From positions 2,356,001-2,420,000 of the forward strand of contig NC_014640.1 in NCBI RefSeq assembly GCF_000165835.1: a stretch of DNA of 64,000 bases, given 5' to 3'. Position 1 is the stretch's first letter. Every line of letters starts with the position of its first letter. Shown here in pieces: positions 8,901 through 18,169 of this stretch. Below the pieces are notes generated by a model that saw nothing but the letters and a program-made list of their open reading frames with translations, had not been told where the DNA came from and searched no databases. This DNA is from Achromobacter xylosoxidans A8. Lineage in GTDB: Bacteria; Pseudomonadota; Gammaproteobacteria; Burkholderiales; Burkholderiaceae_B. Position numbers and translations under genes: made by a program.

Positions 8901-11900
8901 CTGGTGGACACGCCGGCCACGTCGGTGACGGTGACTTGGAAGAGGTCGCGGACCGAGTCGTCGCCGTTGGAGTGGTCGTCGGCGCCGCCGGTCTCCTGGT
9001 AGGAGTAGGTGATCTTGCCGGTGGCGGCATCGTAGCCGGTGACGGTCAGGATGCCCTTGTCGGTGGTGATGACGACCGGGGTGGTGCTGGCCTTGGTGAC
9101 GTCCTGGCCGGCCACGGTGACGCCGGCGATGCCGGCCTCGGCGGAGACGGTGACGGAACCGGTGACGGTGGCGCCGCTGCCTTCGAGCACGCTGTTGTGT
9201 GCGTCGGTGACGTTGCCGTCGCCGTCTTCAGGCGTGACCACGGGCGGCGTGTCGGTCTGGCCATGGATGGTGATGGTCAGTTCGGCTTCGCTGGTGTCGC
9301 CATCGGCGTCGGTGATGGTGTAGCGGATGGTCTCGGTCAGGCTCTGGCCGTTGTTGAGGGCCTGGACAGCCGGCAGGCTGTTGTTGAGCTGATAGGACCA
9401 GGTGCCGTCGCCGTTGTCCACGAGCTTGCCGTACTTGGCATCGGCGGTGTTGATGACGGTCGTGACCGCATCGGCGCCGAGCGTGTCGTTGGTCAGCACG
9501 CTGCCGGTGACCGGGGCGGTCGCGTCTTCGGTGACGGAAGCGCTGTCGTCCTTGGCATCAGGCGCGGTGTCGATGATCTGGATGTCCAGATCGTTGCGCT
9601 GGGTCTGGCCAGCAAAGTCGGTGACGGCAACTTCGAAGAGGTCGCGGACCGAGTCGTCGCCGTTGGAGTGGTCGTCGGCGCCGCCGGTCTCCTGGTAGGA
9701 GTAGGTGATCTTGCCAGTGGCGGCGTCGTAACCCGTGATGGTCAAGACGCCCTTGTCGGTGGTGATGACAACCGGGGTGGTGCTGGCCTTGGTGACGTCT
9801 TGGCCGGCCACGGTGACGCCAGCGATGCCGGCTTCGGCAGAGACAGTCACGGAACCTGTGACGGTGTCGCCAGAGGCTTCGACCACGCTGTTATGGCCCG
9901 CAGTGACATCGCCGTCGCTATTCTCAGGCGTGATCACCGGAGGAGCGTCGGTCTGGCCGGTTACCGTAATGGTCAGGGTGGCCGTGCTGGTCGCGCCTTG
10001 CGCGTCGGACACGGTGTACGTGATCGACGTGGTCGCCGTCTGGCCGTCATTCAAGTACTGGAACGCGGTGCCGGGATTGAACGTGTACGTGCCGTCGGCG
10101 TTCAGTGTGAACGTGCCGCCATTCGAGCCGACGACAGGCTTGCCGACGTCGGCGTCGACGCCGTTGACCTGCGAGACGTGGATCTTGTCGCCGTCCGGAT
10201 CGCTGTCGTTGCCCAGCACGCCTTCGGTGACGTGGTCAACGACCAGGGGCTTATCTTCACCGGTGGTGCCTTCGTCATTGGTCGCGACCGGGACGGGGTT
10301 GCCCACGGTCCAGACGAAGGTCTGGGAGACGGTCGCACCCGACTTGTCGGTGGCGGTCACGGTGATGAGGTACTCGCCCTTGACGCCCGTGTTGGTGTGG
10401 TCGGACGCCCAGTTGGCGAACTGGCCGGTAAAAGTGCCGGTGGTGGGGTCGAACTTCAGGCCGCCGGGGATATGGTCCACCGAGTAGACCAGGGAATCGC
10501 CGTCGTCGAGGTCGCTGAAGAAGCCGGACAGGTTGTAGTTGACGACATCACCATCCATGTTGTCCTGGTTCTGCAGGGCAACTGCGGTCGGCGCGTCGTT
10601 GGTGCCGGTGATTTCGACCGTCAGTGTGGCGGAGCTGGTGCCGCCTTGGCCGTCCGTGACGGTATAGGTGATCGAGCTGGTCGCCGTCTGGCCAACCGCC
10701 AGATGCTGGAAGGCGTTGCCGGGGTTGAACGAGTACGAGCCGTCGGGGTTCAGGGTGAACGTGCCGCCGTTGGAGCCGGCCGTCGGCGTGCCGACGTTGC
10801 CGGTAGCGCCGTTGACTTGCGAGACGGTCAGGGTATCGCCATCCGGATCAACGTCGTTGGCCAGGACGCCGTTTTGGGCGTCGACGTTGAGCGTGGTGTC
10901 CTCATCCGTGGTGCCGTTGTCGTTGGCTGCCGTCGGTGCGGGATTGGTGACGTCCCAGTTGAAGTCCTGGGAAGTCGTGGCGCCGGACGGGTCGGTGGCG
11001 GTCACCGTTACCGTGTAGACGCCGTTGTTGCCGCCTTGCGAGGCGGAGTGGTCGATGGTGCCGGTGATGATGCCGGTGTTCGGATCAATGGTGAGGCCGG
11101 GCGGCAGGCCGGTGGCCGTAAAGGTGAGCTTGTCGCTGGTGTCCGGGTCCGAGAAATGGCTGGAGACGTTGTAGCTCACACCCGTCTGGGCGTCGATGCC
11201 CGACGTGTCGGCAATGGCGGTGGAGACCGGGCCATCGTTGGTGCCGGTGATCGTCACGACGACGGTCGCCGTGGAGGTGGCGCCGCTGGGATCCGTGATG
11301 GTGTACGAAATGGTGCTGGTGGCAGTTTCGCCCACGGCCAGATGGCCGTACTCGTTACCCGGGGTGAAGACGTAGCTGCCGTCGGGCAGGACCGTGAAGG
11401 TGCCGCCGTTGCTGCCGTTGACCGTGATGCCGGCCGGGGACATGGGGCGGCCGCTGACCGAGACGATCGCCAGCGGGTCGCCGTCGGGGTCCGAGTCGTT
11501 CAGCAGCAGGTTGCCGCGCACCAGGCTGTTCTGGTCTCCGCTGGCAGCGTCGTTCAGCGCGTTGGGGGGAGTATTGACGGTGGCTGGGGTTGCATCATCG
11601 TCACCGCCGGCGCCGGCGCCGGTACCGGACAGGCGGGGCAGGATTTCCTGGCCGCGGCTGGGGTTCGGGTAAGCCAGGTCGAGCGGCGTGGTCGTTTCCA
11701 GAATGCGGGCCAAGCGCACGAAGCTGCTGCCGCCGTCAGGGCCGCCGCCGGTCAAAACGGCTGCGGTGGGATCCAGTTCGTCGAACGGATCGCGGCCGTC
11801 GCGCAGGGCGGCCAGGAGACGGTCGGAATCGGTGCCGGAGGGCGGGGCCACCGCCGCTTCGGACGGGTCGGCCAGCGGGCCGGTCATGTCGCCGGTTACC

Positions 11901-12100
11901 GCGACCTCGCGGCCTTCGCCGATGACGATAGGCATGCCGTTTTCAACCTGAAGCGAAACCGTGGCGCCCGAGGCAGTGACGACGTCGCTGCCGGCGGGGA
12001 CCTTGCTGCCTTGATGCAGTTCGGTCAGAGAACCGTCGCTATTGCGTATCCACGCGCGACCGGAGATTTCGTTGACGACTGCGGGGGAGGTGTTGGCCAT
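5915..12100 (-). CDS. Giant RTX adhesin 3: retention module, long VCBS-like repeat region, VWA domain, RTX C-terminus (2061 aa)
   Basis: Largest complete adhesin of the tandem set and the one next to the secretion genes. Order: retention module (1-110); dialanine site T112-A-A-V115 with Gly-rich linker; VCBS/cadherin-like modules from about 190, each closing on TGTNDGP/TGTNDAP; two near-identical 232-residue units back to back (about 715-946 and 947-1178); further modules to about 1440; VWA domain with MIDAS DLSGS (D1450, S1452, S1454) and FLTDGEP; RTX calcium repeats (about 1877-1947) of the [13 protein letters not shown] type; C-terminal secretion signal with DTIKDFS and LDLKDLLVG. Expected role: LapA/BapA-like cell-surface attachment and biofilm formation. 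The cysteine-free, Asp/Gly/Thr-rich composition is typical. Start agrees with both paralogs. Confidence 0.92.
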   Translation of the reverse strand: MANTSPAVVNEISGRAWIRNSDGSLTELHQGSKVPAGSDVVTASGATVSLQVENGMPIVIGEGREVAVTGDMTGPLADPSEAAVAPPSGTDSDRLLAALRDGRDPFDELDPTAAVLTGGGPDGGSSFVRLARILETTTPLDLAYPNPSRGQEILPRLSGTGAGAGGDDDATPATVNTPPNALNDAASGDQNSLVRGNLLLNDSDPDGDPLAIVSVSGRPMSPAGITVNGSNGGTFTVLPDGSYVFTPGNEYGHLAVGETATSTISYTITDPSGATSTATVVVTITGTNDGPVSTAIADTSGIDAQTGVSYNVSSHFSDPDTSDKLTFTATGLPPGLTIDPNTGIITGTIDHSASQGGNNGVYTVTVTATDPSGATTSQDFNWDVTNPAPTAANDNGTTDEDTTLNVDAQNGVLANDVDPDGDTLTVSQVNGATGNVGTPTAGSNGGTFTLNPDGSYSFNPGNAFQHLAVGQTATSSITYTVTDGQGGTSSATLTVEITGTNDAPTAVALQNQDNMDGDVVNYNLSGFFSDLDDGDSLVYSVDHIPGGLKFDPTTGTFTGQFANWASDHTNTGVKGEYLITVTATDKSGATVSQTFVWTVGNPVPVATNDEGTTGEDKPLVVDHVTEGVLGNDSDPDGDKIHVSQVNGVDADVGKPVVGSNGGTFTLNADGTYTFNPGTAFQYLNDGQTATTSITYTVSDAQGATSTATLTITVTGQTDAPPVITPENSDGDVTAGHNSVVEASGDTVTGSVTVSAEAGIAGVTVAGQDVTKASTTPVVITTDKGVLTITGYDAATGKITYSYQETGGADDHSNGDDSVRDLFEVAVTDFAGQTQRNDLDIQIIDTAPDAKDDSASVTEDATAPVTGSVLTNDTLGADAVTTVINTADAKYGKLVDNGDGTWSYQLNNSLPAVQALNNGQSLTETIRYTITDADGDTSEAELTITIHGQTDTPPVVTPEDGDGNVTDAHNSVLEGSGATVTGSVTVSAEAGIAGVTVAGQDVTKASTTPVVITTDKGILTVTGYDAATGKITYSYQETGGADDHSNGDDSVRDLFQVTVTDVAGVSTSNNLDIQIIDTAPKAEDDAAGITEDTIAPINGNVLTNDTLGADAVTTVIKTADAKYGTLVDNGDGTWSYQLNNSLPAVQGLKAGQLLTETIHYTVTDADGDSSDAVLTITITGTNDLPVIQAHTIQGLEDQSVSGNVLVGATDKDGDTLTVAEFTINGTKYTAGSTANIIGIGAIFIKADGSYVFTPNANWNGVVPEITYTVSDGTAQTSSTLNINVLPVNDAPVSQDGFGHVTEGKNYVFGTKDFAFSDPVEGHSMKSVIIDSLPSGGKLYLNGQEVTQGQEISAADLVGGKLVYTPNASNVGENAGASFQFQVKDTGGTTNGGQDTSSEQTFTLHVDQFTTGNNGDETVKGGSGDDVLLGDQGGMLKNVTPGASYNIALVLDLSGSMDYYWGSGSNQETRLETAKKALKSLLENQLATHDGTINVSLITFADSSSKLQKAISGLTPDNVDDMVNILLGLKAGGGTPYGAAFNETKSWFDGQPTEDANGNAYKNLTFFLTDGEPSSEYWYNRDTEFSKLAGVSDVHGIGIGDGVSVSTLDKYDNTGSTFSGGGTVLYNFSGNTGANDATTWLKTGTGSVTNSSNKMRITDTSVDGQPVTVTMQEAHKMVLATGTSASFSFKATLANQNAGDTFEWRLLQKIDGQWKIVEKGTQADTTTQIYGPGEYRFAFVVNDNSSGSSSGSQFRVDIDDIRTYTTGRTGASQVVQDPSELESALVSGSSSNVLAPVGNDKIFGGDGNDVLFGDTINTDQLPWGVNGNPAKPADYLDGSGLDGLKQFLLLKNGVQPTDADLHKFISDNHGMFDVQGDTRGGNDELHGGNGNDIIYGQGGNDTLYGDDGNDILYGGTGNDTLYGGNGNDVLIGGKGNDTLVGGAGSDTFKWELNDQGTVGAPAVDTIKDFSDATIANGGDILDLKDLLVGEKDGNLSQYLNFKQDPANSNNTLVEINTQGKLGTQGADQKIVLENVDLTHNGQMDNQAIITDLLQKGKLNVDHN
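8567..9958 (-). repeat. Tandem 696-bp duplication inside adhesin 3
   Basis: Two adjacent in-frame units of about 696 bp (9263-9958 and 8567-9262), 232 residues each. Both begin GQTD(A/T)PPV, share the [17 protein letters not shown] block, the [17 protein letters not shown] block and the [12 protein letters not shown] block, and end ITI(H/T). The nucleotide sequences are close to identical over long stretches, implying recent duplication or gene conversion. Confidence 0.85.
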
Positions 12101-12137
12101 GTTGGTTCCGTTTCAGGGAGTTATCCAAGATGGCCAG

Positions 12138-12186
12138 ATACTAGATTGCGCCGCCGGCGCGGGATATTGTCCTCAAGGACAGTATC
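12138..12186 (-). promoter_or_regulatory. Candidate promoter/operator of adhesin 3
   Basis: Minus-strand TAGTAT (12138-12143) in a block (CTAGTATCTGGCCATCTTGG) shared with adhesin 2, plus an inverted repeat at 12163-12186: GATATTGTCC, loop TCAA, GGACAGTATC, one mismatch. The repeat overlaps the stop codon of the LuxR-type gene and has no T-run, so it looks more like an operator than a terminator. The dyad sequence differs from those of adhesins 1 and 2 though the position is similar. Confidence 0.4.
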
Positions 12187-12841
12187 AGGAAGTAATTTTG
12201 ATTTTGACGTCGGCGGGGGCTGAAATGCCGTGAACGAGCAGGGCGAGCTGCAGGCGGTCGGTTACGCCCAGCTTTTCGAAAACGGCTGACAGGTGGGCCT
12301 TGACCGTGCGTTCGGTAATGCCCAGGGCTTCGGCGATCTGCGCATTGGCCTGGCCGCTGGAGGCATAGCGGGCGACGGTGATTTCACGTTCGGTCAGCAC
12401 GCCGCCGTCCCAGGAGTGCGCATCCTGGGCGCGTTCGGCGACCAGTTTGAGCAGCCGCGACACCAGGGAACGGCCCATCCAGATGCCGCCGGAGGCGACG
12501 ACTTCCAGCGCCTGGGACAGCGAAGCTGCCGACGCATAGCCGTGGCAGTAACCGTGGGCGCCTGCGCCCAGGACCCGGGTGCCTTGCTCGTCGTTCGGAC
12601 TGGGGCTGGCGACAACCACGTGCATGTCTGCCAGGGTCGTGGCCCAGACGGGGTCCTGCCAGGACGGCAGGCGGGGCAGGTCCGCATCCAGGACCGCCAG
12701 CGTGCGGCCCTGTTCGCGCCAGCGCTGCAGGTCGGCCAGGCCGCGCCCGCGGGCCGTCAGCCAGCGGGCCGGGTTCAGGCCGCGCCAATGCTGCCACAAC
12801 AGGTCGTCGTGCGTAATCAACAGAACAGGAACGGGTTTCAT
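12185..12841 (-). CDS. LuxR/NarL-type response regulator of the adhesin cluster (218 aa)
   Basis: DNA-binding regulator with an N-terminal receiver-like domain and a C-terminal LuxR-type helix-turn-helix (LTEREITVARYASSG...ITERTVKAHLSAVFEKLGV, about residues 150-205). The receiver keeps a plausible acceptor aspartate in VLDADLP and an acidic pair near the N-terminus (THDD), so phosphorylation is possible, but no histidine kinase is nearby. Start taken at ATG 12841 (MKPVPVLL); 13 further codons upstream are open but overlap the adaptor gene and have no better ribosome site. It lies between the secretion genes and the three adhesins on the same strand, which suggests that it controls one or both. 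That control is inference from position and from the dyads before each adhesin. Confidence 0.85.
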   Translation of the reverse strand: MKPVPVLLITHDDLLWQHWRGLNPARWLTARGRGLADLQRWREQGRTLAVLDADLPRLPSWQDPVWATTLADMHVVVASPSPNDEQGTRVLGAGAHGYCHGYASAASLSQALEVVASGGIWMGRSLVSRLLKLVAERAQDAHSWDGGVLTEREITVARYASSGQANAQIAEALGITERTVKAHLSAVFEKLGVTDRLQLALLVHGISAPADVKIKITS

Positions 12842-12860
12842 AAAGCCTTGCAGCCCTCCT

Positions 12861-14282
12861 TTAACGTTCGGTAAAGGCATTCGCCTTGGCGCGCAGTATG
12901 GGCTTGAGCAGGTACTGCAGCACCGTGCGCTTGCCAGTCAGGATATGAACCTCCGCCACCATCCCGGGGATGATGGGCAACAGTTTGTCGCCTACCGTGC
13001 TGCGGTCCGTGCGGACCCGCACTACATAGTAGGAATTGCCTTTCTCATCGGTCACGGTGTCCGCGCCGATCTGTTCCACCTTGCCTTCCAGGCCGCCGTA
13101 GATGGCGAAGTCGTACGCCGTGAATTTCACTTCCGCCTTCTGGTCGGCATGCAGGAAGCCGATGTCGCGCGGTTGGATGCGGACTTCGAGCAGCAGCGTG
13201 TCGTCCTTGGGCACGATTTCGATGATGTCCTTGCCGGGCTGGACCACGCCGCCGACCGTGTTGTTGAACAACGTCTTGACCGTGCCGCGCACCGGTGCGC
13301 GGACTTCGGCCAGTTTCACGCGGTCAGCCAGCGCCAGTTTGCCCTGGCGCAGGGTGGCCAGCTTGGTGTTGGTTTCAGACAGTTCGCTGCGGGCCTGGTT
13401 GCGGATGTTCAGCTCGGCTTCCTGCAGCTTGCTTTCCGCTTCCTTGATGGAAGCCTGGAAGCGGTCGATCTGGGCTTCGGCGCCTTTCTGTTCGCCGCAA
13501 TAGCGGGCCACGTCGCGTTGCAGGCGCAGCAGATCCACTTCGGATACGGCCCCGCTCTTGAGCAGGGGACGGGTCACCTGCAGCTCGCGCGAGGTCAGGC
13601 TGCAGCTGGCTGCGGCCTGGTCACGCTTGGCGATGGTTTCGCGCAGGTCTTCCTGGCGCTGCTTGAGTTGCTCGCGGGCGACGTTGACCGTGGCGTTCAG
13701 CTCCGTGGTGCGGGCTTGCCAGACATTACGCTCCATTTCCACCAGTCCAGGCGCCTGTGTCAGTACTTCCTCGGGGGCCACGAAGGGCTCGCCGGTGGCC
13801 AGGGCCTGCAGTCGGGCGGCCTTGGCGAGCAGGGACATGTATTCCGCGTTATTTTCGCCCAGGGACGAAGCGAACCGGGTGGAGTCGATCTTCAGCAGGA
13901 CTTCCCCAGCCTCGACTTCTTGCCCGGGACGCACCAGGATTTCCTCGACGATACCGCCGTCCAGGCTCTGGATGATCTGGACCTGGCGCGACGGCACGAC
14001 CTTGCCTTCGCCCCGGACGACTTCGTCGATACTGCCGGTACCCGCCCACAGCAGCAGTCCGCCGGTGGCTAGCAGGCTGACCCACAGCAGGATGCGCGAG
14101 CCGCGCGCCTGGGATTCATGGATGACCCATTCCGCGTTGCCGACGTAGTCGGAGCGTTGTTGGGGTTTGCCTTTTTCGGCTCCGTCCAGCAGGCGGTCGA
14201 AGAAGAACACGAAGACGCCGCGCAGCATGCGCCACAAGCTTCCAAACAGGCCGTGCCGGGTTTCGCCGGGATTGTTCAGCAT
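12861..14282 (-). CDS. lapC: HlyD/LapC-type membrane fusion protein of the type I secretion system (473 aa)
   Basis: Periplasmic adaptor that links the inner-membrane ABC exporter to the outer-membrane channel. One transmembrane helix near residues 62-82 (ILLWVSLLATGGLLLWAG), then a beta-barrel/lipoyl half (GEGKVVPSRQVQIIQSL, IVEEILVRPGQEV), a long coiled-coil hairpin rich in Gln/Glu/Lys/Arg (about 150-320), and the second half with GTVKTLFNNTVGGVVQPG and the C-terminal VHILTGKRTVLQYLLKP signature typical of HlyD. ATG 14282 was chosen over an upstream start at 14333 because GAGGA lies 5 nt before it and the upstream start would overlap the exporter gene. The 7-nt gap to the exporter implies co-translation. 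The symbol is by analogy with lapC. Confidence 0.9.
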   Translation of the reverse strand: MLNNPGETRHGLFGSLWRMLRGVFVFFFDRLLDGAEKGKPQQRSDYVGNAEWVIHESQARGSRILLWVSLLATGGLLLWAGTGSIDEVVRGEGKVVPSRQVQIIQSLDGGIVEEILVRPGQEVEAGEVLLKIDSTRFASSLGENNAEYMSLLAKAARLQALATGEPFVAPEEVLTQAPGLVEMERNVWQARTTELNATVNVAREQLKQRQEDLRETIAKRDQAAASCSLTSRELQVTRPLLKSGAVSEVDLLRLQRDVARYCGEQKGAEAQIDRFQASIKEAESKLQEAELNIRNQARSELSETNTKLATLRQGKLALADRVKLAEVRAPVRGTVKTLFNNTVGGVVQPGKDIIEIVPKDDTLLLEVRIQPRDIGFLHADQKAEVKFTAYDFAIYGGLEGKVEQIGADTVTDEKGNSYYVVRVRTDRSTVGDKLLPIIPGMVAEVHILTGKRTVLQYLLKPILRAKANAFTER

Positions 14283-14289
14283 GGTTTCC

Positions 14290-16464
14290 TCAGCTTCCGC
14301 GTCCGACGCGTCCTTGACGCAGTGCTTCGACAACCTGTTCCTTGGGACCGTCGGCCACGATGTGACCGTTGTCGATCACGATCAGGCGGTCGACCAGGTC
14401 CAGCAGGGCAGTGCGGTGCGTGACCAGCAGGATCGTCTTGGTGGCGCTGGCTTCGCCCAGGCGCTTGCGCAGTTGCGCTTCGCTCTGGTGGTCCATGTTG
14501 CTGCTAGGCTCGTCCAGCAGCAGGATGGGCGGATCGTTGATCAGGGCACGTGCCACCGCCACCGACTGGCGCTGGCCGCCGGAGAGGGACTCGCCGCGTT
14601 CGCCGATGACCATGTCGAAGCCGTCGGGATGCAGGTTGGCGAAATCGGTGACGCCGGCCATATTGGCGGCCGCCAGGATGCTGGCGTCGTCGGCGTAGGG
14701 CGCGCCCATCGCGAGGTTGTGTTTCAGGCTGCCATAGAACAGCAGCGGGTCCTGCGGCACGTGGCCGATGGCGCGGCGCACGTCGGCGGGATCGATCTGG
14801 CGCACGTCTACGCCGTCCAGCAGCACGGCGCCCTCGGTGGGCTGATACAGCGCCAGCGCCAGTTTTTCCAGCGTGGTCTTGCCAGAACCGATGCGGCCGA
14901 TGATGCCGACTTTTTCACCCGGCTGCAGTTTGAAGGACACCTTCTTCAGCACCGGCTGCTTGCTGCCGGGATAGCTGAAGGTAACGTCGCGGAATTCAAT
15001 GCCGCCGTGGAAGACCGGACGATGCAGGAATTCGGCTTCTGCCGGACGTTCAATCGGCAGCTTCATATAGTTGTCGATCGAGCCGAGCGAGGTGCGCGCG
15101 TTCTGGTACTGCATGAGCAGCCCGGCGACCTGGCCGAGCGGGGCCAGGCAGCGGCCGGCGATCATGGAAGCGGCGATGATGCCGCCCATTGAGATGGCGG
15201 ATTCCTGCGCCTGGTAGACACCGATAATGACGACGGAGATCGATACCAGTTGCTGGACGGCCTGTACGAAGCCGACCGTCGAAGACGAAATCAGCTTCAG
15301 CTTGCCGCCAGTCAGGGCGATAAATTCGGTGGCGCGTTCCCAGTTGCGCTGGATCGAGCCCTGGGCATTGAGAGCCTTGACAGACTCCAGGCCGGTCAGG
15401 GCCTCGACCAGGGTTGCATTGCGTTGCGACGAGGCCTGGAACGATGCCATGGTCAGCGATTCCATGCGGGCCTGCGCGGCCAGCGATACCAGCAGGATCA
15501 GCACGATCGCGACCAGGGGCGGAAGAATCATCCAGGGCGAGATCCAGGCCAGCGCCAACAGGAACAGCAGAATGAAGGGCAGGTCGACCAGGGTGGTGAT
15601 GGTGGCCGACGCGATGAAGTCGCGGATGGATTCGAATGAACGCAGGTTGGCGGCGAAGGAACCCACCGATACCGGCCGGCCTTCCATGCGCAGGTCCAGC
15701 ACCCGTTCCATGATCTGCGCCGACAGGCGCACATCGACCCGCTTGCTGGCGCTGTCCACCACATGGGAGCGGGCGGTGCTCAGGATCATGTTGAAGATCA
15801 CGACCAGGGTGATGCCAATAGCCAGCACCCAGAGTGTCTCGACGGCGTTGTTTGGCACGACGCGGTCATACACGTTCATGGTGAACAGCGGCATCGCCAT
15901 TGCGAAGATATTGATCAGCAGGGCGGCGATCAGCGCATCGCGGTACATGCGCCGGTTTTCCATGATGGCAGCCCAGAACCAATGGCGCTCGCGTACCTTG
16001 GCGACTTCGGGCGCGCGCGCGTCGAAGCGGAACTGCGGACGCACAAAGCACACCAGCCCGGTGTATTGCGCAGACAGTTCCGCAGCGCTCATTTCCATCG
16101 AGCTGCCACCTAATTCGGGGTGGCTGACAACATACTTATCGCCGTCCCTTTTCAGCAACAGGCAGGCGCGCTCGCCGTTGAGCAGCAGGATCGCGGGCAA
16201 CAGGTCCTGCGAGATGCTGTCCAGCGTGCGTTTGACCACGCGGGCGGCGAGCTGCGCGCGCGCGGCAGCGCGCGGCAGCAATGCGGGAGTCAGCTTGTGT
16301 TCTTCCAGAGGCAGGCCCGCGGACAAAGCCTGTCCCGTCGCCGTCACGCCATGCAGCCGGGTGATTTCCACCAGGCAGTCCAGCAGAGGGTCGTCGTGCG
16401 CCGCGCGCGCGTCAGCGCGCCATTCCCGGGCCGCCGTTTCAGATAACTTGTCCATCTTCGTCAT
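14290..16464 (-). CDS. lapB: LapB-type ABC exporter of the type I secretion system (724 aa)
   Basis: Inner-membrane ATPase/permease for the adhesins. Residues 1-150 are a C39-peptidase-like domain without the catalytic cysteine (HGVTATG where Cys would be), as in exporters that bind but do not cleave their substrate. A six-helix membrane domain follows (about 165-440; DALIAALLINIFAMAMPLF and others). The nucleotide-binding domain has Walker A GRIGSGKTT, signature LSGGQRQS, Walker B ILLLDEPSSNMD and the switch histidine in LLVTHR. Length is normal for the family. The start codon lies inside the 3' end of the 70-residue gene (26-nt overlap), and the adaptor gene follows 7 nt after the stop. The symbol is by analogy with lapB. 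Confidence 0.92.
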   Translation of the reverse strand: MTKMDKLSETAAREWRADARAAHDDPLLDCLVEITRLHGVTATGQALSAGLPLEEHKLTPALLPRAAARAQLAARVVKRTLDSISQDLLPAILLLNGERACLLLKRDGDKYVVSHPELGGSSMEMSAAELSAQYTGLVCFVRPQFRFDARAPEVAKVRERHWFWAAIMENRRMYRDALIAALLINIFAMAMPLFTMNVYDRVVPNNAVETLWVLAIGITLVVIFNMILSTARSHVVDSASKRVDVRLSAQIMERVLDLRMEGRPVSVGSFAANLRSFESIRDFIASATITTLVDLPFILLFLLALAWISPWMILPPLVAIVLILLVSLAAQARMESLTMASFQASSQRNATLVEALTGLESVKALNAQGSIQRNWERATEFIALTGGKLKLISSSTVGFVQAVQQLVSISVVIIGVYQAQESAISMGGIIAASMIAGRCLAPLGQVAGLLMQYQNARTSLGSIDNYMKLPIERPAEAEFLHRPVFHGGIEFRDVTFSYPGSKQPVLKKVSFKLQPGEKVGIIGRIGSGKTTLEKLALALYQPTEGAVLLDGVDVRQIDPADVRRAIGHVPQDPLLFYGSLKHNLAMGAPYADDASILAAANMAGVTDFANLHPDGFDMVIGERGESLSGGQRQSVAVARALINDPPILLLDEPSSNMDHQSEAQLRKRLGEASATKTILLVTHRTALLDLVDRLIVIDNGHIVADGPKEQVVEALRQGRVGRGS

Positions 16465-16651
16465 CCAGCAGGTCGAGGTGTTCGGAGAGGCGCGCGCGCT
16501 GTTGCTTGCGCTGGGTCAGCTTTTGTTGAGCCTGCACAGGCAGGTCGGTCATACGCAAGGTGCCATTGGCTATCAGCGCGTCGATCAGGTCTTCCAGGAC
16601 GCGGACAAAATCCGCGTCCAGTTGTGAGAAGTCGTTGCCCTGTTTCTGCAT
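16439..16651 (-). CDS. Small cytoplasmic protein of the secretion operon (70 aa, function unknown)
   Basis: A 70-residue protein without signal peptide or membrane helix, predicted helical: N-terminal FSQLDADFVRVLEDLIDALIANGTLRM, then a Gln/Lys/Arg-rich stretch and an acidic tail (LDLLDDEDG). It starts 24 nt after the TolC-like gene and overlaps the ABC exporter by 26 nt, so translation of exporter and small protein is probably coupled. A helical protein of this size could be a chaperone or stability factor for the exporter, but nothing in the sequence proves that. The GGAG-like AAGGAGACC ahead of the ATG supports its being a real gene. Confidence 0.75.
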   Translation of the reverse strand: MQKQGNDFSQLDADFVRVLEDLIDALIANGTLRMTDLPVQAQQKLTQRKQQRARLSEHLDLLDDEDGQVI

Positions 16652-16675
16652 ATGGTCTCCTTGCGCTTGCTTCGC

Positions 16676-18169
16676 CTAGGGTTTGGCCTTGGGCGAGTTT
16701 ACCGGGATGAACGTGGGCGGCAGATTGCCCTCGTTGTATTGCACGCGCACGGGCGCCAGGCGGGCCGAGTCGGGGATCGTCGAGTTGCAGAGCTTGATCA
16801 CGTCGTCGGAGACTTCCAGCTTGCCGTTCTCCTCGGGCATTTCGTTGCGCGCGGGCTGCAGCGACAGCGCCGGCAGCAGCGCGTGCGACAGCGCCAGCCA
16901 GCGGTACTGCGCGATCTGCAGGTCGTACAGGGCGTTGGTCAGGGCGCGGCGCGATTCGAACAGTTCGTTTTCGGTGTCCAGCAAGTCCAGCAGCGAACGC
17001 TGGCCGATCTGGAACTGCTGGCGGTAGGCTTCGCGTACTTTCGTGGTGGCGACTTCGTGGTCGCGCAGGAAGGGCAGCTTCTGGTTCAGGCTGGCCACGT
17101 TGTTCCAGGCCACGGCCAGGTCCTGCTGCACGTTGCGGCAGGTGTAGTCGCGGATGTCGCGCGCGGCGTAGGACTGCGCGGAGGTCTGGCGCACGCGGGC
17201 GGAATCGGCGCCGCCGCGATACAGGTTGTAGCTCATGACAACCTGGACGCTGGAGTTCTGGATGTCGCGGTTTTGCGGCGTCGGGTCGTTCTGGTCGCGG
17301 CCGGTCGCTGCCACGAACTCGAACTTGGGCGAGAAGGCGCCCTTGGACGAGGCGACGCCGGCTTGCGCGGCCTGCAGCCCGGCCTGCTTGGACAGGAAGC
17401 TGGGGTTGCGGCGCAAGGACTCGTTGAAGTCGGCCGGCTTGACCGGCAGCTTGCCGCTGATGTCGGGCGTAGGTTGCAGCGAGTCAGGGGGCAGGGCGCC
17501 GGTAACACGCTGGAAGCGCTGCTGCACGTCCAGCAGGTTGGCGGTCTCGGTCATCAGGTTGGTCTGGGCCAGCGCCAGGCGCCCGCCGGCCTGTTCCAGG
17601 TCGACGCGGCGGCCCACGCCGGAGTCAGCGCGTTCGCCGATCTGCTTGAGCGTTTCTTCATGCAGGGTGTAGTTCTGGCGGGCCAGCAGTTCCATGTCGC
17701 GGTAGCGCTGCAAGTCGACGTAGGCCTGCACCGCGCTGAAGGCGGTGTTGTCGCTGGTGGCCAGCAGGTCATAGAAACGCGCCAGCTTGTCGAAGCCAGC
17801 TTGCTTGACGTCGTTGCTCGTGCGGAAGCCGTCGAAAATCAACTGGCGCAGTTCCACGCTGTAGCCGGGACGGTTCCAGCTTTGCGACCCGACTCCGGGC
17901 ACGTTGTTGCGGTACTCGCGGCCTACATAGCCTTGCGCATTGATCTGCGGAAAGAAGGCGCCGCGAGCGACGGCCTGGCCCTCCAGCGAAGCCTGGAAGT
18001 CATGGTATTTAGCCTGGATTTCCGGGTTGCTGAGCAGGGTCTGTTCGACCACCTGGTTCAGCGTGACCCCAGCTTGCCCGGAGGCGGGAGCCGATGACTG
18101 TGCAAATGCCGCAGGAACGAATGCCAGGGCAAGGACCGAAGTCGTGCTTTTGAGCAAAAACGAAGCCAT
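16676..18169 (-). CDS. lapE: TolC-family outer-membrane channel of the type I secretion system (497 aa)
   Basis: Outer-membrane efflux protein. A cleavable signal peptide (VLALAFVPAAFAQ, cut near residue 24) is followed by the internally duplicated TolC fold: first repeat VTLNQVVEQTLLSNPEIQ, QLIFDGFRTSN; second repeat SLRRNPSFLSKQAGLQAAQAG, MSYNLYRGGAD, and FQIGQRSLLDLLDTENELF, which is the classic TolC motif. It is the first gene of the minus-strand cluster and in LapA-like systems is the channel that the retention module plugs. The upstream AT-rich region must hold the operon promoter. The symbol is by analogy with lapE. Confidence 0.92.
   Translation of the reverse strand: MASFLLKSTTSVLALAFVPAAFAQSSAPASGQAGVTLNQVVEQTLLSNPEIQAKYHDFQASLEGQAVARGAFFPQINAQGYVGREYRNNVPGVGSQSWNRPGYSVELRQLIFDGFRTSNDVKQAGFDKLARFYDLLATSDNTAFSAVQAYVDLQRYRDMELLARQNYTLHEETLKQIGERADSGVGRRVDLEQAGGRLALAQTNLMTETANLLDVQQRFQRVTGALPPDSLQPTPDISGKLPVKPADFNESLRRNPSFLSKQAGLQAAQAGVASSKGAFSPKFEFVAATGRDQNDPTPQNRDIQNSSVQVVMSYNLYRGGADSARVRQTSAQSYAARDIRDYTCRNVQQDLAVAWNNVASLNQKLPFLRDHEVATTKVREAYRQQFQIGQRSLLDLLDTENELFESRRALTNALYDLQIAQYRWLALSHALLPALSLQPARNEMPEENGKLEVSDDVIKLCNSTIPDSARLAPVRVQYNEGNLPPTFIPVNSPKAKP

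Noticed and set aside
12163..12186. Inverted repeat as terminator of the LuxR-type gene
   Set aside because: No T-run follows on the transcribed strand and its place matches the dyads before the other adhesins.
8534..12223. A 1229-codon open frame antisense to adhesin 3
   Set aside because: It mirrors the repeat structure of the sense gene, has Val/Gly/Asp-rich composition without any domain, and arises from the codon bias of high-GC repeats.
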